DNA from: Apostichopus japonicus
Lineage: Eukaryota; Echinodermata; Holothuroidea; Aspidochirotida; Stichopodidae
Length of the DNA: 64,000 bases
Direction: 5' to 3'
Assembly: GCF_037975245.1 (NCBI RefSeq)
Contig: NC_092578.1
Coordinates: 436,001-500,000 of the forward strand
A program made the position numbers and the translations under genes. Below the pieces are notes generated by a model. The model was not told where the DNA came from and made no database searches. It was given only the letters and a program-made list of their open reading frames with translations. This document shows positions 10,588 to 23,600 of the stretch, piece after piece (position 1 is the stretch's first letter; every line of letters starts with the position of its first letter).

Positions 10588-13246
10588 CTTGAATTCTTGT
10601 GTTGCAGTTTAGAGCAAATCCAATGTTGAGAATATCTACAGTACTGTGTGAATACTGAAGTATTGACAGATAAGACTGCAAATGGAAAGACAAGAAAATC
10701 TTGTTTCATATAATCCAACAGACTGGTTCACATTTCATTGCATAGCTAGATACAGTATAGTTGTTGAGTAAAATAAACCTGCCCAAAGTTGCTCTGAGTC
10801 TGATGAAATGCTCATTTCAATCTCCTGATACTTGTTTGGACAATTTAAACAGTACAAACAAGGCCTGAGTAAGAACAAACTCTAGTACAAAGACAAATTG
10901 AGATCAGTAAAGTGAAAAAAAGTTACTTAATAATTTACAAGTCATGGGTAAAACTGTGTGAAACTATTCTCAATGACATGTTTGCTTACCAAAGGGGGAA
11001 AATGTGACATGGGTTTCTTGAGTCAGCCACATCTAGTTCAATATTGACATTGACAACACAATTTCCCAACCTATCACAGTTATTCATGAGCTACAAATAT
11101 CTGGAATCCAACTTTCTAAAAGTTTCAGCAAGTACATTTGACCAAAGCAGCATTAATGGTGAAACTTAAGTGCTTAGCTAATAGGTGCATTCAATAAAAG
11201 TTAAGACAAATCAAACAAGAGCTAATTAGTACTTACAAGATCTAAGGCAATTATTCCTACAAACCAAGGAATATAGGTGAATATTAACATGATTCCACAA
11301 TTGATATAATAATACAGTCTATGATTAGACTTGCTACTCAAGGGAATTAGATTGTCAGATTGCGATGATATCAACTTTGTTCAGACTTTCAGCTGGGCCT
11401 GTGCCCCCTCCCCCACCCTTCCCCCAACCTCTTTGGTTCATAATTCCTCTTCGTTCACCATGCAAAAAACCCATATGCTCAATAATTACTGTATAGTACT
11501 GTACTGTAGTCATTTCCACTTTGTAAAGGTTCTCTGGGTGTCCCAGATGACCAAATTTCTGTCCGACAACCAAATCAACATTGAAAGTCATCCTGGCCAG
11601 ATCAGTTGTTTACATCAAATTCTAATTGCATGCAACTATTTAAATACATTGGAGATCGATAATGAAATAAATAAAATGGTGGTACTGTAGGCCTATAATC
11701 CACCTGAAGGGGAGTTTTACTGGCAAAAAGCAAGTGTTCCATTACCAAACCTACACATCTCATATGGTTGTTCTTTGTTATTTTTGCTACATTTTTTGGG
11801 ACAACCATATTTGCTGTTCTATCAACCACATACTGTAATAAGACCTGACAGTGTACTGTACTTGACATGAGGTATAGTACAGCAGTAAATCAATAAATTC
11901 CTCACATGTGACCACAAGAAGGAACACAGGGATATACTTCTAATGCCCAACTACTGTATGAAAGAATACAGTAGGGGTAAATAGTAATGAGAACAATGTG
12001 TCATATCCAAGTACTGACATTGCACCAGTGATGTTCCATGCTATGATATCCTAGCATTCCTTATATCTATATCATTAGAATGCTAACAGACTGACTGAAG
12101 GTCTGGTTAAAAGTAATTGTGAAGCTGAATATTCTGGCAAGAAGGACATAAGAAGGCAATACAGCTAGCTGCTTTTAAAAGTCAGTCACATTGAAACTAC
12201 AAAAAATGATGCACACAACAACAAACATGGGGGAAAGCCCCCTGTAACTACAGAGCCACAAAAATCATGCTGTTGGTTAGACGGGGACACTATCCACCCC
12301 TTTACCGCCCCACCCTTCACAACCCCCTTCTAATTCAGAGGGTTACTATATAGTCTGTAGGGAAACAACACATACAATGGCAGAATGGCCAAAACTGTTA
12401 GAGAGCAATGTGCATATTACTGTATGGTACTGTACATTGATATATTGAAACAGGAATTATAGATAAGAGAAAACCGAATTCTCAGTTATTTCAATGCAAG
12501 ACTAGAACTGTTTATGTAATTAAGTTAAGATGGGCCCCATTGTCCTGTTAGATTGAGAAATATGTACATGTAACTAGTTTGTTCCTTCCTTCCTTTGTTT
12601 TTAGCCCCTACAAAGTCTAAGGTCAACTCCAGATCTGAACAGGTATGCCGGAATGACATACAGTGCTGTATTGGATGATGATTGATTTGACTAACCAGTA
12701 CATGGCAAACTCCATTACTGTCACTTAGAAATACATCAGCAGAATTGCTTGGAAAATAGACAGGGCTCAACATTATTGCTTGTTATTTTGCTTTTTAATT
12801 TTTCAGAATAATGAGACTATGAGGTAGTATTTAATCCTTCCAAATCACAATATGGCTGCAATGACTCCATCATGAGAAGGTCTTCACCTGTGGGCAGCTG
12901 TACTGACTCAGTTCACTTTTACAGGAATAGACTGTGAATGCACGGCACTCGCACCACTCAATCTTGTGGTGTCAATATCAACAAATTCTCCCACCTATCC
13001 CCCTTCATATCTGCCACCATTTTTATCCCTCATCATATCCTTCATATGGTTCATACTGTTCACCCATTTGCATTTTTCTCCTCCATACATATCTCCTCTT
13101 GGTCTCCTTGCTTCCTATCACTCTCTAACCACAATTGCTAACTCAGTCTCTAGTATTTATTCTTTTCTGCAGACATTATCCTCAGTCTATTTTCTGCAGC
13201 ACATTCATTTTCAGGTTCCTTTCTTGTGTGGATTTGTGCTAAAATG
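10588..13246. other. KIF5 leader or intergenic sequence
   Basis: No coding exon recognised. The minus-strand sequence just upstream of the KIF5 ATG has a possible acceptor (CTGCAACACAAG before AATTCAAGATG, about 10595), consistent with a leader spliced from farther upstream. C-rich runs occur at 11403-11426 and 12297-12330, and palindromic TACTGTAC/GTACAGTA words are frequent. A pyrimidine-rich stretch at 12960-13140 is open in all three plus frames but looks non-coding. Confidence 0.4.
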
Positions 13247-13400
13247 AAAAGGCACCGGACTTGCAGGTTTGAGCCCTGGCCAGATCATTGCTTTGCATGC
13301 TAAGACAAGGCACTTAAGCTCCACTGCGTCTCTTCACTCATGTGTAGGAACGGGCACCTGTGAGGTAACTTGTAATAATGTTGCTTTTATATTTTCCTCA
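13247..13400 (+). mobile_element. tRNA-derived SINE, 5'-truncated copy
   Basis: Contains a B-box-like GGTTTGAGCCC at 13266-13276 followed by TGGCCAGATCATTGC, CAAGGCACTTAAGCTCCACTGC and CACCTGTGAGGTAACTTGTA. The same succession occurs in the fuller reverse-strand copy at 29060-29389, which identifies this as the same family. The A box and tRNA 5' half are missing; the copy begins around GGCACCGGACTTGCAGG. Confidence 0.75.
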
Positions 13401-13952
13401 CAAGTCTCATTGCCCATCGTTCTGTTCTTCTAATTCACTTCCAGAATTGATCAATGCACACTTTACATCCTAGGAAGCGGATATGTAGGCTAGGTCTCAT
13501 GTTACTAGGTTACACTACAGGTAGACGTAACATTAAACTAAGTTAAAAATAAAAACTGGATTGCAACACTTACCCACAACGCACAAGACAAACACAAAGT
13601 ACCAACAGGTGACAAGGAGGATTTTGATCCAGTATTGATATAGGGTTAACTTGAACAGGCTAAGTTAAGGCTAAGAGTAAGACAAAGGTTATTGTTCATA
13701 ATGGTAACGTTTGGAAACTGTGGTCTACGCATTAGCCTACGAAGGTTAGGCTTAACTAGGCCTAGCCTAGGCCTGTTACACTTACAAGTTACAGTGACCT
13801 TTTACTCTACTCGCCCTAAATGCATTTCTTGTTCTTAGAAGGCTACTAATACCAACGTTTGCGGCAATTCAAATTTTGAAAAAGTGCAAAGAGTAATATG
13901 TGTCAATCGGACTGAAACTTGTTCATATTACTCAAGTGGTGTATTCGCTTAC
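13401..13952. other. Non-coding, rich in AGGCCTA words
   Basis: Intergenic or intronic sequence with clustered TTAGGCTTA/TAGGCCTA palindromic words at 13730-13780. No gene seen. Confidence 0.35.
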
Positions 13953-14400
13953 CTTTAAAGATTTGGTCTCAATGTGATCAAGTATTGGTAGGGAGTAGGC
14001 TACTGGATGCTAACGACGTTAGGTGATTCCAACACAGGAGTGTGGACTGCATAACACAGTGACTGCAGTGTTACAGCAAATAAATTCAATGAAGCTGGGC
14101 GCACCGGCTGATCAAAAAACATTCATGATAACAGTCCAGTGCGCAAAAATCGCTCCGATACGTAAAAATAATTATTCCATTTCTACTTCGGACCCATAGG
14201 CCAGTTCTGACGAAGTTATTTTATGATTTCCTGTGCAGTAAACGACGGATGAAAATTTTCTCTGATATTTCTGTCACGTCTGCACTGTCTATGCTTCTGT
14301 GCCCGAATAGTCTGGTAATTAACATGTTCAGCGACCTTTGACACACGATCAATAAGTTTCGCTGGTCTCGAATCGCCAGCCATTTTTAATGATAGTTTAT
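13953..14400 (-). other. Candidate 5' leader exon of KIF5
   Basis: On the minus strand a donor-like AAAG/GTAAGC has its GT at 13952-13951. Upstream the sequence is richer in CpG than its surroundings and contains a 55-codon ORF (14383-14216). Splicing from this donor to an acceptor just before the KIF5 ATG would give a leader with this upstream ORF. No transcript evidence is available; the exon borders are inferred from splice consensus only. Confidence 0.3.
14216..14383 (-). CDS. Small 55-residue ORF upstream of KIF5, function unknown
   Basis: ATG at 14383 in a fair context (AAAAATGGC), stop TAA at 14216-14218. The protein begins MAGDSRPAKLIDRVSKVAEH and ends FHPSFTAQEIIK; the middle is basic (RAQKHRQCRRDRNIR). 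There is no signal peptide or membrane segment. I do not recognise a family. The composition is protein-like and not repetitive. A TTTCCTACAG acceptor-like site lies about 20 bases upstream of the ATG. It could be an upstream ORF in the KIF5 leader, an independent small gene, the first exon of another gene, or chance. Confidence 0.35.
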   Translation of the reverse strand: MAGDSRPAKLIDRVSKVAEHVNYQTIRAQKHRQCRRDRNIRENFHPSFTAQEIIK

Positions 14401-14598
14401 TGTCTGTAGGAAATCGACAGTTTTAAGCATAAACTTCGAATAACAATCAAGTTCTAATTTGTTTTTTCTCCTCTCCGTTTCAATGATAATGTTTGATGAT
14501 ACAAATTAACTGATATCAGCCAACGTTTTCCCTCCAGAATCCCACAGATAGAATTTTAGGAGGGGTGGGAAGCGGGATGTTGTCCTCAGCGATTGCAC

Positions 14599-14615
14599 GG
14601 GGGGGGGGGGGGGGG
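14599..14615. repeat. Poly-G tract
   Basis: A run of about 17 G followed by TGGGTTGG. It is likely to be length-variable and hard to sequence, and is a possible quadruplex former on the plus strand. Confidence 0.9.
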
Positions 14616-14924
14616 TGGGTTGGAATAATATGCTATATCGCTTCAACATAAATCATTGTGTTACCAGTCCACTAGAATTATGGGTAATTTGCCACATGAA
14701 CAGAAAAACAAAGGCATTAGTGATTATGTTTGAATCACGTGCCATTTCTTATTTATTTTATTTACAAATGTCAAATATGAAAGAAAGCATGAATGATGTA
14801 TTATAATAACATTGTCATAATGTACAGTGCTGTTCTAAAAGGACCACCTTTACGAGATCTTAACGATTCCTGCTGAGACGGGAGAATGTGTTAGACCAAA
14901 TTGATCAAGAAAGGTTTTAACGTT

Positions 14925-15240
14925 CTAAATGCTTGGGAACTTATTTGACAGTCAATCGTTACGTACCACGCTCGTCAAAGGACATCCTTCTCAAGGTTTC
15001 TTTCACACGCCGCAAATGTTTAGCTGGTCGCTCTTTCAGCGTCGCTGGCCCTAGACTTTGGAACGCTCTCCCAGTCGACACAAGAAATTCGAAGACCATC
15101 AGAACTTTTAAAGCTGCTTTAAAGACTAATTTAGTTAAGAAATCGTTTTTATAATTGTTTTGTTGTTCAGCGCCATTGAGTGTTTTTACAGTAATGTGCG
15201 CTTTACCAAGTGTTACCACCTTAACCTTAACCTTAAGGAT
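14925..15240 (+). mobile_element. CR1/L2-like non-LTR retrotransposon tail, second copy
   Basis: An open frame to 15154 encodes RYVPRSSKDILLKVSFTR, then GRSFSVAGPRLWNALPVDTR and IRTFKAALKTNLVKKSF, the C-terminal A.P.LWN.LP signature of CR1/L2-type polyproteins. The 3' part has the AGCGCCATTGAG and GTGCGCTTTACCAAGTG words usual in these tails and ends in a short (AACCTT)n-type repeat near 15219-15238. It differs clearly in sequence from the copy at 9388-9919, so it represents another lineage. It is heavily 5'-truncated. Confidence 0.85.
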
Positions 15241-15391
15241 ATTGACCCAACGAGAATGGTTCAACAAAGACATCAAATCAGTGCTGAAGACAATAGTGAT
15301 AGCTTGCAGACAAAATAATCACATGTGTATCGTTAATTCCAGACATTATCTATAAATAATTTACTTAAAACACTCCTGAAAATGTAGGTTA

Positions 15392-15885
15392 GTTTAGTTT
15401 ATTTAAGAAGAAGAAAGGATTAGGAGGGAAATCAAGCTAGTCCCCATCAAGGACCCTGTGGGGAAAAAAAATCGAAGACACAAAAAATCAGACCCGATTA
15501 CAATGCTTATAGTGTTTGTCCAAATCTTTCTTAAGCCCAGTCACAATATTTGCAAGTGGGTACAACTTAATCAGGCCAACCGTTTCACTCATTCACAACC
15601 CTATTAGGAAAAAAAGTTATGCCGAATATGAATCCAACTTTATAACCTCCGGAGTTTAAGACAGTGACCTCTAGTACAACTACTTTAAGCAAGCATGAAA
15701 AAAGTCAGTGAAGGATAAATTGCCAAAACCATACACATTCTTGAAAACCTAAACCAAGCCACCACGTAACCTCCTAAACTCCATCGTAGTGAGATTCAAC
15801 AGTTGTAACCGCCTATTATAATGGAACTAATCATTCCAGTAGCCCTCCTCTGATGTTGACCGTTATACCGTTTAAATAATATGTC
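15392..15885 (-). mobile_element. Decayed jockey/CR1-like LINE 3' end
   Basis: Read on the minus strand with frameshifts and stops, the region gives fragments such as TRGH or LEVTVLN, FFPNRVVNEWNG (with one altered base), LADEVV-like and RFGQTL. These correspond to the C-terminal block (FF..RVVN.WN.LP..VV....FK..LD) of jockey/CR1-like reverse transcriptase polyproteins. The 3' end has GGGGACTAGCTTGATTTCCC and finishes in AAATAAACTAAACTAACC. Multiple stops show it is an old dead copy. Confidence 0.65.
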
Positions 15886-17629
15886 ACTGTCCAGGTTGTA
15901 TTTCTATATCATTCTTACTGTTTGATAATCTGAGGCTCATCTGAAGAAAGTCGCTTCAGACCACTTAATTTAACAAACAGACCATTAGGCCAAATCCTCA
16001 TATGCAACACAAAACGTACTTGGTAAGAAAAAGAAAGACTTTTATGGTGACAGTTAAATATAATAATGCTTCCTAAAATTGCTATGAATAAAGAGTATTG
16101 ACAGTCATCTATAAGGATACTCCTTCGTTTATGAGCTGAAAAGAATTGGTAGAAGAGTTATAAATTATAAAACAATGGAATCAATGGATTAACATATAGG
16201 TGATCTGTGCCAGGCAACTCGGATGTAATATATTAAGCCAGCATTGCGAGATTAAGCATATTTAAAGCTGATTAATTTGCAAAACGAAATAGCTATGGGA
16301 CCATCCTTGGACAATGAGATATCAAGAATAAAATGCTGCCTATTCAGCTACTGCAATATTCGGTGCTTGCACTATGACATCACACACTACACAACATACA
16401 CAGAAGGTCTCGACGCTCAAACAAGTCACATTAATTTTAACATCATTTCTGCTGGACGTAACCTGTCCCCTCCCATATTTGTAGCGGGGACACTAACTCA
16501 TTTTTGCCCACTATTTTTGGAACATTGGAGCCCTTAATTACTAGCTAATTACTTGCCCTCAATTACTAGTCGCTAATGGACTTTCCCACTCCCTTTTGGT
16601 CATATGGATGATTTTTTAAATAAACCTGCTCCACACACAAACAACTTTACAGGAGTGCCAGGCAATAATTATCAAATTTTGTTTCATATACTTTATAATC
16701 CGACACATTGAGGACTTTCTTCCCATATTTCAAGAAAAATCCAACATTTCAGTATGAAAAGCCATTACGTTCCCGGGAAAACAGAAGGTTCGACAGTTGA
16801 TGTTGACATTTCATCATTAAAATTAACAATATTTCAAAACAGAACCGTGATAAAATGTCAATCAAATAAATTTCTTTATTTCGAGAAAAAACAATGTAAC
16901 ATTTTCGGGGGGGGGGGGGGGGGGAATGGTTGAAATTTCCAACGTCCAATTTGAGCCACTGTAATGTACAAAACTAACATTCTTCTGGGGAATATCCTAG
17001 ACCCCACCGGTTTCCTGCACCCCTACCCGCCTTCATCATTGAGATGCAAACCGACTCTTATGCTCCAGTGCACAACCCTACTGCTAATACTGCTGCAGTT
17101 TAAACTACTGCGACACATTATTTTAGTAAACTAACTGTCGAGACCCTAAAATGAAGGTTGGGCGGGTGGGGTGGGGGGGGGGGTTGGTGGTGGGTAGCGG
17201 TGGGAAATATTATTCATATATACGGTGAACGTTTTTTATTATTAGGTGGCAGCATCCTAGAACGGGAATGAGAGTCTAACTGCCAATTAATCAAGACGTG
17301 TTAATAATTGAATATATATGGTAAGTTTTAATGTTCCAAAGTTTGTTTCACTATGACGTCTCATAAATTACACAGGACTGATAACCACCCTTAAGTTTTC
17401 TGCAAATGAGCGGTCGCGGTAAAATTGACATTTGAACCAAATACTGTACATAATACATAGGCCTAGCACCAAGCGAGCTGTTGTTAGATTCACCTTGCAC
17501 TGTTATAGCCAATGCGGCAGACCTGAAAATGGCCAAGCCCATTATAAAGTTTGGCACAATACTCAATAGCGGTGCATGACAGCGAAGATAAGGTTCCCGT
17601 CAAAAATTTGTTCTTAAAACAACAGAAAC
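15886..17629. other. Intergenic sequence and presumed DCTN2 promoter
   Basis: No coding sequence recognised. It contains an 18-G run at 16907-16924 and a G-rich tract at 17159-17205 with more than four runs of three or more G. The DCTN2 leader (about 17568-17629) precedes the ATG with no TATA box evident. Minus-strand open frames overlapping DCTN2 exon 1 (17351-17807) have no homology that I recognise. Confidence 0.4.
17159..17205 (+). promoter_or_regulatory. G-rich tract, possible G-quadruplex, about 430 bp upstream of DCTN2 ATG
   Basis: Sequence of the type GGGCGGGTGGGGTGGG followed by a long G run, then TTGGTGGTGGGTAGCGGTGGG. This satisfies the usual G3+N1-7 pattern several times over on the plus (coding) strand of DCTN2. 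A regulatory role is inference from motif and position only. Confidence 0.4.
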
Positions 17630-20600
17630 ATGGCAGTAGATTCGAAGTATGCTGATTTACCAGGGATTGTAAGTATTTTAGCATATCAACATGGTACCGC
17701 AACTTATAATGAACATGCATGTAATGATTTATCAAATCTCGAAGTGTAAAATTACAACCGAGGCTAATGGCCAGCCTACAACTGTAGTGTTGTAATGGTA
17801 AAGTCAACGACGTAGCCTAATTAGGCATAGGCTTAGACTAGTTGCGCTAGCCTAACAAACCATAGAACAGTCTCAACGCCCAAAGTAGTTGTTATGGTAA
17901 GGTTATGTTAGGCCTACCAAACTAAACATTGACTAACCGTTTCTCACTTAGGCCTACTAACTACCAAACATTTCCAACAATGCTACAGTACAAACCTGTG
18001 TGTCAGTAGCACTAGCAAGAGTTTAATACAGTAATACTACTAGTAAGCCTACACCTGGGAATGAGAGTACAGTAGCTGTTGGACTGCAGACATTGTTAGG
18101 AAGCTGAAGTCGAACTTATATTGTTTGTTTATCTACTGCTGTGGCTAATTACATGACTTTTATTGAGTGACTCACAAAATAGAGAGGTAATATTAATAAT
18201 GTTTACAATAAATGCTAGCCATGGCCTAAGTTGACATTGGTTTGTATCCTTCAATATTTAATCTAATGATACTCTGATCATGCGTGTGTCTTAAGTAAGG
18301 AAACCAAAATCTGCGATAACATGTATTTGAAAATAAAATAGTTTATAGTCTCTACTTAGATTAACACTGGCATTTTGTTTTCTACCTCAGGATAATCAGC
18401 CAGATGTCTATGAAACTGAAGACCTTCCAGAGGAGGATCAAAACTATGAACCTGTAAGTACAATAACCTGCATTGTAATAAGGTTAAAAGAAATAACAGT
18501 GGCATATTTGTTTAGTTTTGTAAAGAATGATATTTTTAAGAGATTCTTTGAAGCTGAATGAATTCATTGCATATTAGTCCTTGTTTCACATAATGTACAG
18601 ACTTCATTTACTCATTTATGATGTACTTTATACTTTACAGACAGATAGAATTATGTATTTCTTGTATGAAGTTATTAAGGTTATACTGAGAGTCCACTTA
18701 ATTGGTACTTTGTGTTAAGGAACTGAAGCAATACAAAAGAAACCAAAGGATAGTAAGTACCAAGTTAACTTACCCAAGTATCTTGTGATTGGGACCCTTA
18801 TGGGACACCCTTCTTTATTTGCAGGTATGTAGTCAGGTATGTATGTTTGTGTGTATGTATGTATGTATGCATGTATGTATGTAGTTGCATATGTATCAAT
18901 ATGGATTATTCTATTGTTTGTTTCTTTCAGGATGAGTTGAGTAGTGAGAGTGTAGAAAGGTTAAAGGTCAATACAACTGAATCCTTCAACAAATTCAAGG
19001 ATGCCAACGTTGTGTCAGGAAACAGCGGTAAAAGTTACATTTAAAATTTGTAAATTTGCTTTCGATAATATTCCATCAATATTTCACTTTGCTTAATCCA
19101 TTTGTTGCATTCTTAGATTAACATGAATAAATTCAGTGTAAATGCAATTGGTCATGCAAAAGGGTAGCCCAAAGACTTGTGTCTCAAATATGAAATGACT
19201 GTATGGTCGAATAGAATGCTGTTATCCCACATTATAAAATTTTGATTTATGTGGGGGCCATTCATAACTTAAAAGAACAATTTTCTGTGATAGAAACAAG
19301 AGTGGAATCCGTAATTTCAATCAAGCAATGAGGATATGTTCTCGACAGTACATGGTTGTTAAATTATATGTCCTATTCATATTTACATGTCCTATATCAT
19401 ATTGTTGTTCCCTGTGATATAGAAAAAAACAATGATTTTTGTCTGTGTGTTTCTGGAATACCTTATGTAAATAACTATTTGTGCATTTTCTTCTGCAGAC
19501 TTCTCAGACAACATCAGTAAGCCCAGGAGGACAGGTTACATTGTGCCAAGGACAGAATATGAAATGGTAGTTAAATTTCATCACCTTCAATGTGCATCTA
19601 CTTATGGCTGGAAAAGAGTGTGATCTTTAAAATATTTTACCACTGGGAGAAATATTCATGTAATTGCATGTATACCAAGTAACATAAGTTTTCATTAATG
19701 TGAGCTTTTAGGTCAGGTCAAGTGCTAGCACCTTCTTCCTGTCTGTATGTAGTATATCTGACATTGTATTATGATGCTACAGATTCATGAATAAACATAT
19801 GGACTTGTTGAGAAGCCCATGTAACTACTTGTGTGTTACCTCTCAAACTCTCATATTCATGACCATGTATAGTACATCACACTGGATGAATAATTCATGA
19901 AACAAGCACATTGTTTGGGTTTCAAGGCACATTCATGTTACATCATGTAGACAGGATTGTAAGTGTTGTACCAATACCAAGTAAAGTTTTGACATTTACT
20001 TACCATGATAACTCATTGGTTTACATTGTATATATATAGCTTGAAGATGGTTCCAGTAAAGAGACTCCCGTTCAGAAATATCAGAGATTACAACACGAAA
20101 TTAAACAACTTGCGGGGGAAGTAGAAGAAATTCAGGTATTCCAGTTTTGAATATTTTCATTACATTTTGCTGAATATTTTGCATTCTTTGAATGGAATAA
20201 TGTGTATTCCTTCATTTCTTTGTTATTTTCACAAAGTACTAGCATTCTTATAAATATTAGTTAAGTTGTCCAGTGTTTTGCTTGAGCACTTCATTGCAAT
20301 TTGGAAGGTATTTACCATTTATGGAAATTAAAGATTATTCATCAACAACGGTATCAACAATACAGCATGATCCTTTATCAAATTGTCTGCTGTTAAGAAA
20401 TGCTGTGATAATAGTTTGTTTCTGCTAATTTTATAATCTTCTTCTTTGTTAGAAAACTGTTAAAGATGAGAAGGCATTGACACAGCTTTCACCAGTTGGA
20501 TTATCTGATCAGGTGACAGGTTTACAGGAACAGCTGTTTGATCTCCATCTAGAGCAAATCTTAGGAACGGACGCAGTAGTGGAACTATCAGACCCTAAGG

Positions 20601-23600
20601 GTGCCATCCCTAAGTAAGTAGCTCACAGAAGAAGTAGACAAACACTCAGATAGACAGACAGCTGGTATGGTAGAAATATCCCTCACCAGGCATGCATCAA
20701 CATCAAAGCAGATACGTAATACAGCTTAGGCGAGCAACTCTCTAATGACAGATGTACAGTAACTACTTTGCAAATAATGAGTGGGGGAAGTAGCTACTTT
20801 GTTCTTCTTCTTTTGGTAATGAGCTGACGCAGGGCAATGTATCAGCTATTTGTACCAGCTATTTAAAGCGCTGCATTGCATCCAGAACATAGTACTACAA
20901 AGATTTGTATATGGTTGAGTTATTTTAGTCCTGAAATACAAAGCAGCTCCTTTATTTGGACACTAATATTGTTTATTAAAAAATCCAAATAAATTTGAAG
21001 TAGTGAAGCAGAGGGTAATGCCTAAATGAAGTTTGCATTTCTGTTATATTAATTGATAATAGATTGTTCTTGTTTTCACTTTTTGTCCGAAATATATAAT
21101 TTCTTTTCATTTCAGAAAACTCTTTAATCAGCTTGACAGCTACAAGAAACAAAGCTTGGCAGCATCACAAGAAGACTCAAGCAAGTCTAAGCCAGCTACT
21201 AAGGATGGTCACATGACCTATGAACTTTACCATTATCCCAGCAGGGATCAGTTTGATAAAGTCTCCAAGGTAAGTACATGGCTCCATCTTGTTCTGGGAT
21301 CAACTGTTTATGTAACATTCTTTGATTCCCATTCAGCCTCCACGCATTTTCTTGCATTTCTTGGGTCCCGAAAATACTTTCTTCCAAGCAGCTGATGTCA
21401 GTTGTTCAATATGTAATTCTGTTACTTGATATGTAAATCATGTTATGTTGGGCATGCTAATGGATACAGGACACACATTGTATGAAGTGTTGAACCACTC
21501 ATTACTATATGTATTCAATGCCACTGTGTACTTCATTACTTTCCTAGGCTGCTGAGTTAGAGGAAAGATTAGCTCGACTTGAAGCTTTGTTGGGTGGAAA
21601 TCCAGATAAAGTTGTGAGTATGATTCAATTGCTGCTATATCTACTAATTACTATAAGTAAAAACACTGGAAACAAATAAACAAGACGTATAGACTGTATC
21701 TTGATTAAAAGTTCCTTCATTATTCTATTCCTATCATTCTCATTTTTTGGACTTATCATTTTTTCACAATGTATTCAGTTAATGAAAGATCATAATAGTT
21801 TAAAAGTTTTAAGCCCTTTATGATATCTTTTGTTTCATGCCTGCATCAATTTGAAACATCCATGTGAGGTGTTTAAAGTTCAAATTAAAGCTCTTTGTTT
21901 TAAAACTATGTATGTAGTCTGTGTTAATATCATGTAGATCTGTAATACTCTTTGTCCACGCTAATACAGAGTTCTTTGCCTTTCTCATCTACCATAGTCT
22001 GTGTAAATATCATCTAGTGATACTCTATATGATAATGTGATACTGTATTAGTGTGATACTCTTTGCTAATACGCTAATACATGTTCTTTGCCTTTCTCAT
22101 CTACCATCCCTTTAGTCGTACGTAACAGCTGATACATCTTCCAAGACTTTACTGGTGAGTACTTCAACCAGTTTGGTGACCTCTGAGATATATTCATTTA
22201 TCAGATTGGAAAGTTTTCTTTTGTCAAACAAACTGTTCAGGCAATCTAATAGAATTTCTTCATGTGAATTTTAGTTTACAAACATTACCATATATGGCAG
22301 TCTTTAGCAACATTATAATCTTCATCGTATAAGCACTCTATTTTTTTAATTTGCAAAGAGTTTTCAGGTGAATTTTTTAGGTGTTACACAAAAGGATACC
22401 TCTCCGTGCCTGTAAGTGCAAAGTTAGAAGAAATTCTGTGTAATGGTTTCTTTTGGCGGCAGGTTTCGTCAGTTTATGAGAAGAAAACCTCCATTCTGAA
22501 TGGAATATTCTTGTTTGTTGATAGGAATCCGTGGAGAGTCTCCAAGGTCAGGTGTCTATGTTAGATGTTAATTTGTTAGACCACACAGAGGCTAGGATAC
22601 AGAACTTACTACAGAAGATGGATCAAATCAAGGAGAAATCATCAGAGGCAGAAGAAGGTGATAAAGACAGCAAGGTCAGTACAATACAGCAGTCAGTACC
22701 CTTACATATTAATAGTACATGCAATGTAAGCCATACATATTAATAGTACATGCAATGTTGGCCTTACATATTAATAGTAAATGCAATGTAGGCCTTACAT
22801 ATTAATAGTACATGCAATGTTGGCCTTACAGATTAATAGTACAAGCAATGTAGGCCTTACAGATTAATAGTACAAGCAATGCAGGCCTTACATACTAATA
22901 GTACATGCATTGCAGGCCTTGCATATACATGCAATGTAGTCCGTACATATTAATAGTACATGCAATGTTGGCCTTACATACTAATAGTACATGCAATGCA
23001 GGCCTTGCATATCAATAGAACATGCAATGTAGGCCTTACATATTAATAGTACATGCAATGTAGGCCTTAGGACAAAAGCTCTGATCCTATGAATTGTTGA
23101 TATTATTTATTAGAGCTCTATCTTTCCTGTATAGATTTCACTTTTATATGATATCATTACCAAGTGGGACGAAAGCTCTGATCCTATGAATTGTTGATAT
23201 TATTTATTAGTGCTCTATCTTTCCCTGTATAGATTTCACTTTTGTATGATATCGTTACCAAGTGGGACAATGTCGCTGATTCTCTTCCAAAAGTCGTGGA
23301 CAGACTAAAGGCGCTTCAAGAACTTCATGAACAAGGTACTCTCTTTTAAGAGTATTTAATCTGTTGTTAACTTGAATTAAGGCAGGCCATGTAGGTAAAT
23401 ATACACTACAAATGGTACAACTACAACAAGAACAAGATTAGTTATATGTAGAATGATGTAAACAATGTCAGCATTGTAATGTTAACAATTCAAAAATAAC
23501 AACATCATGAATATTATGAAGACCAATAGCCTTCATGCACCATCAGCATTATGACATCACAACATGGTCAGTAACATATAGAACAATATAAACAACATTT

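Noticed and set aside
17351-17807. Minus-strand open frames overlapping the DCTN2 start
   Set aside because: Antisense to the confirmed exon 1, no homology, and no splice or start context.
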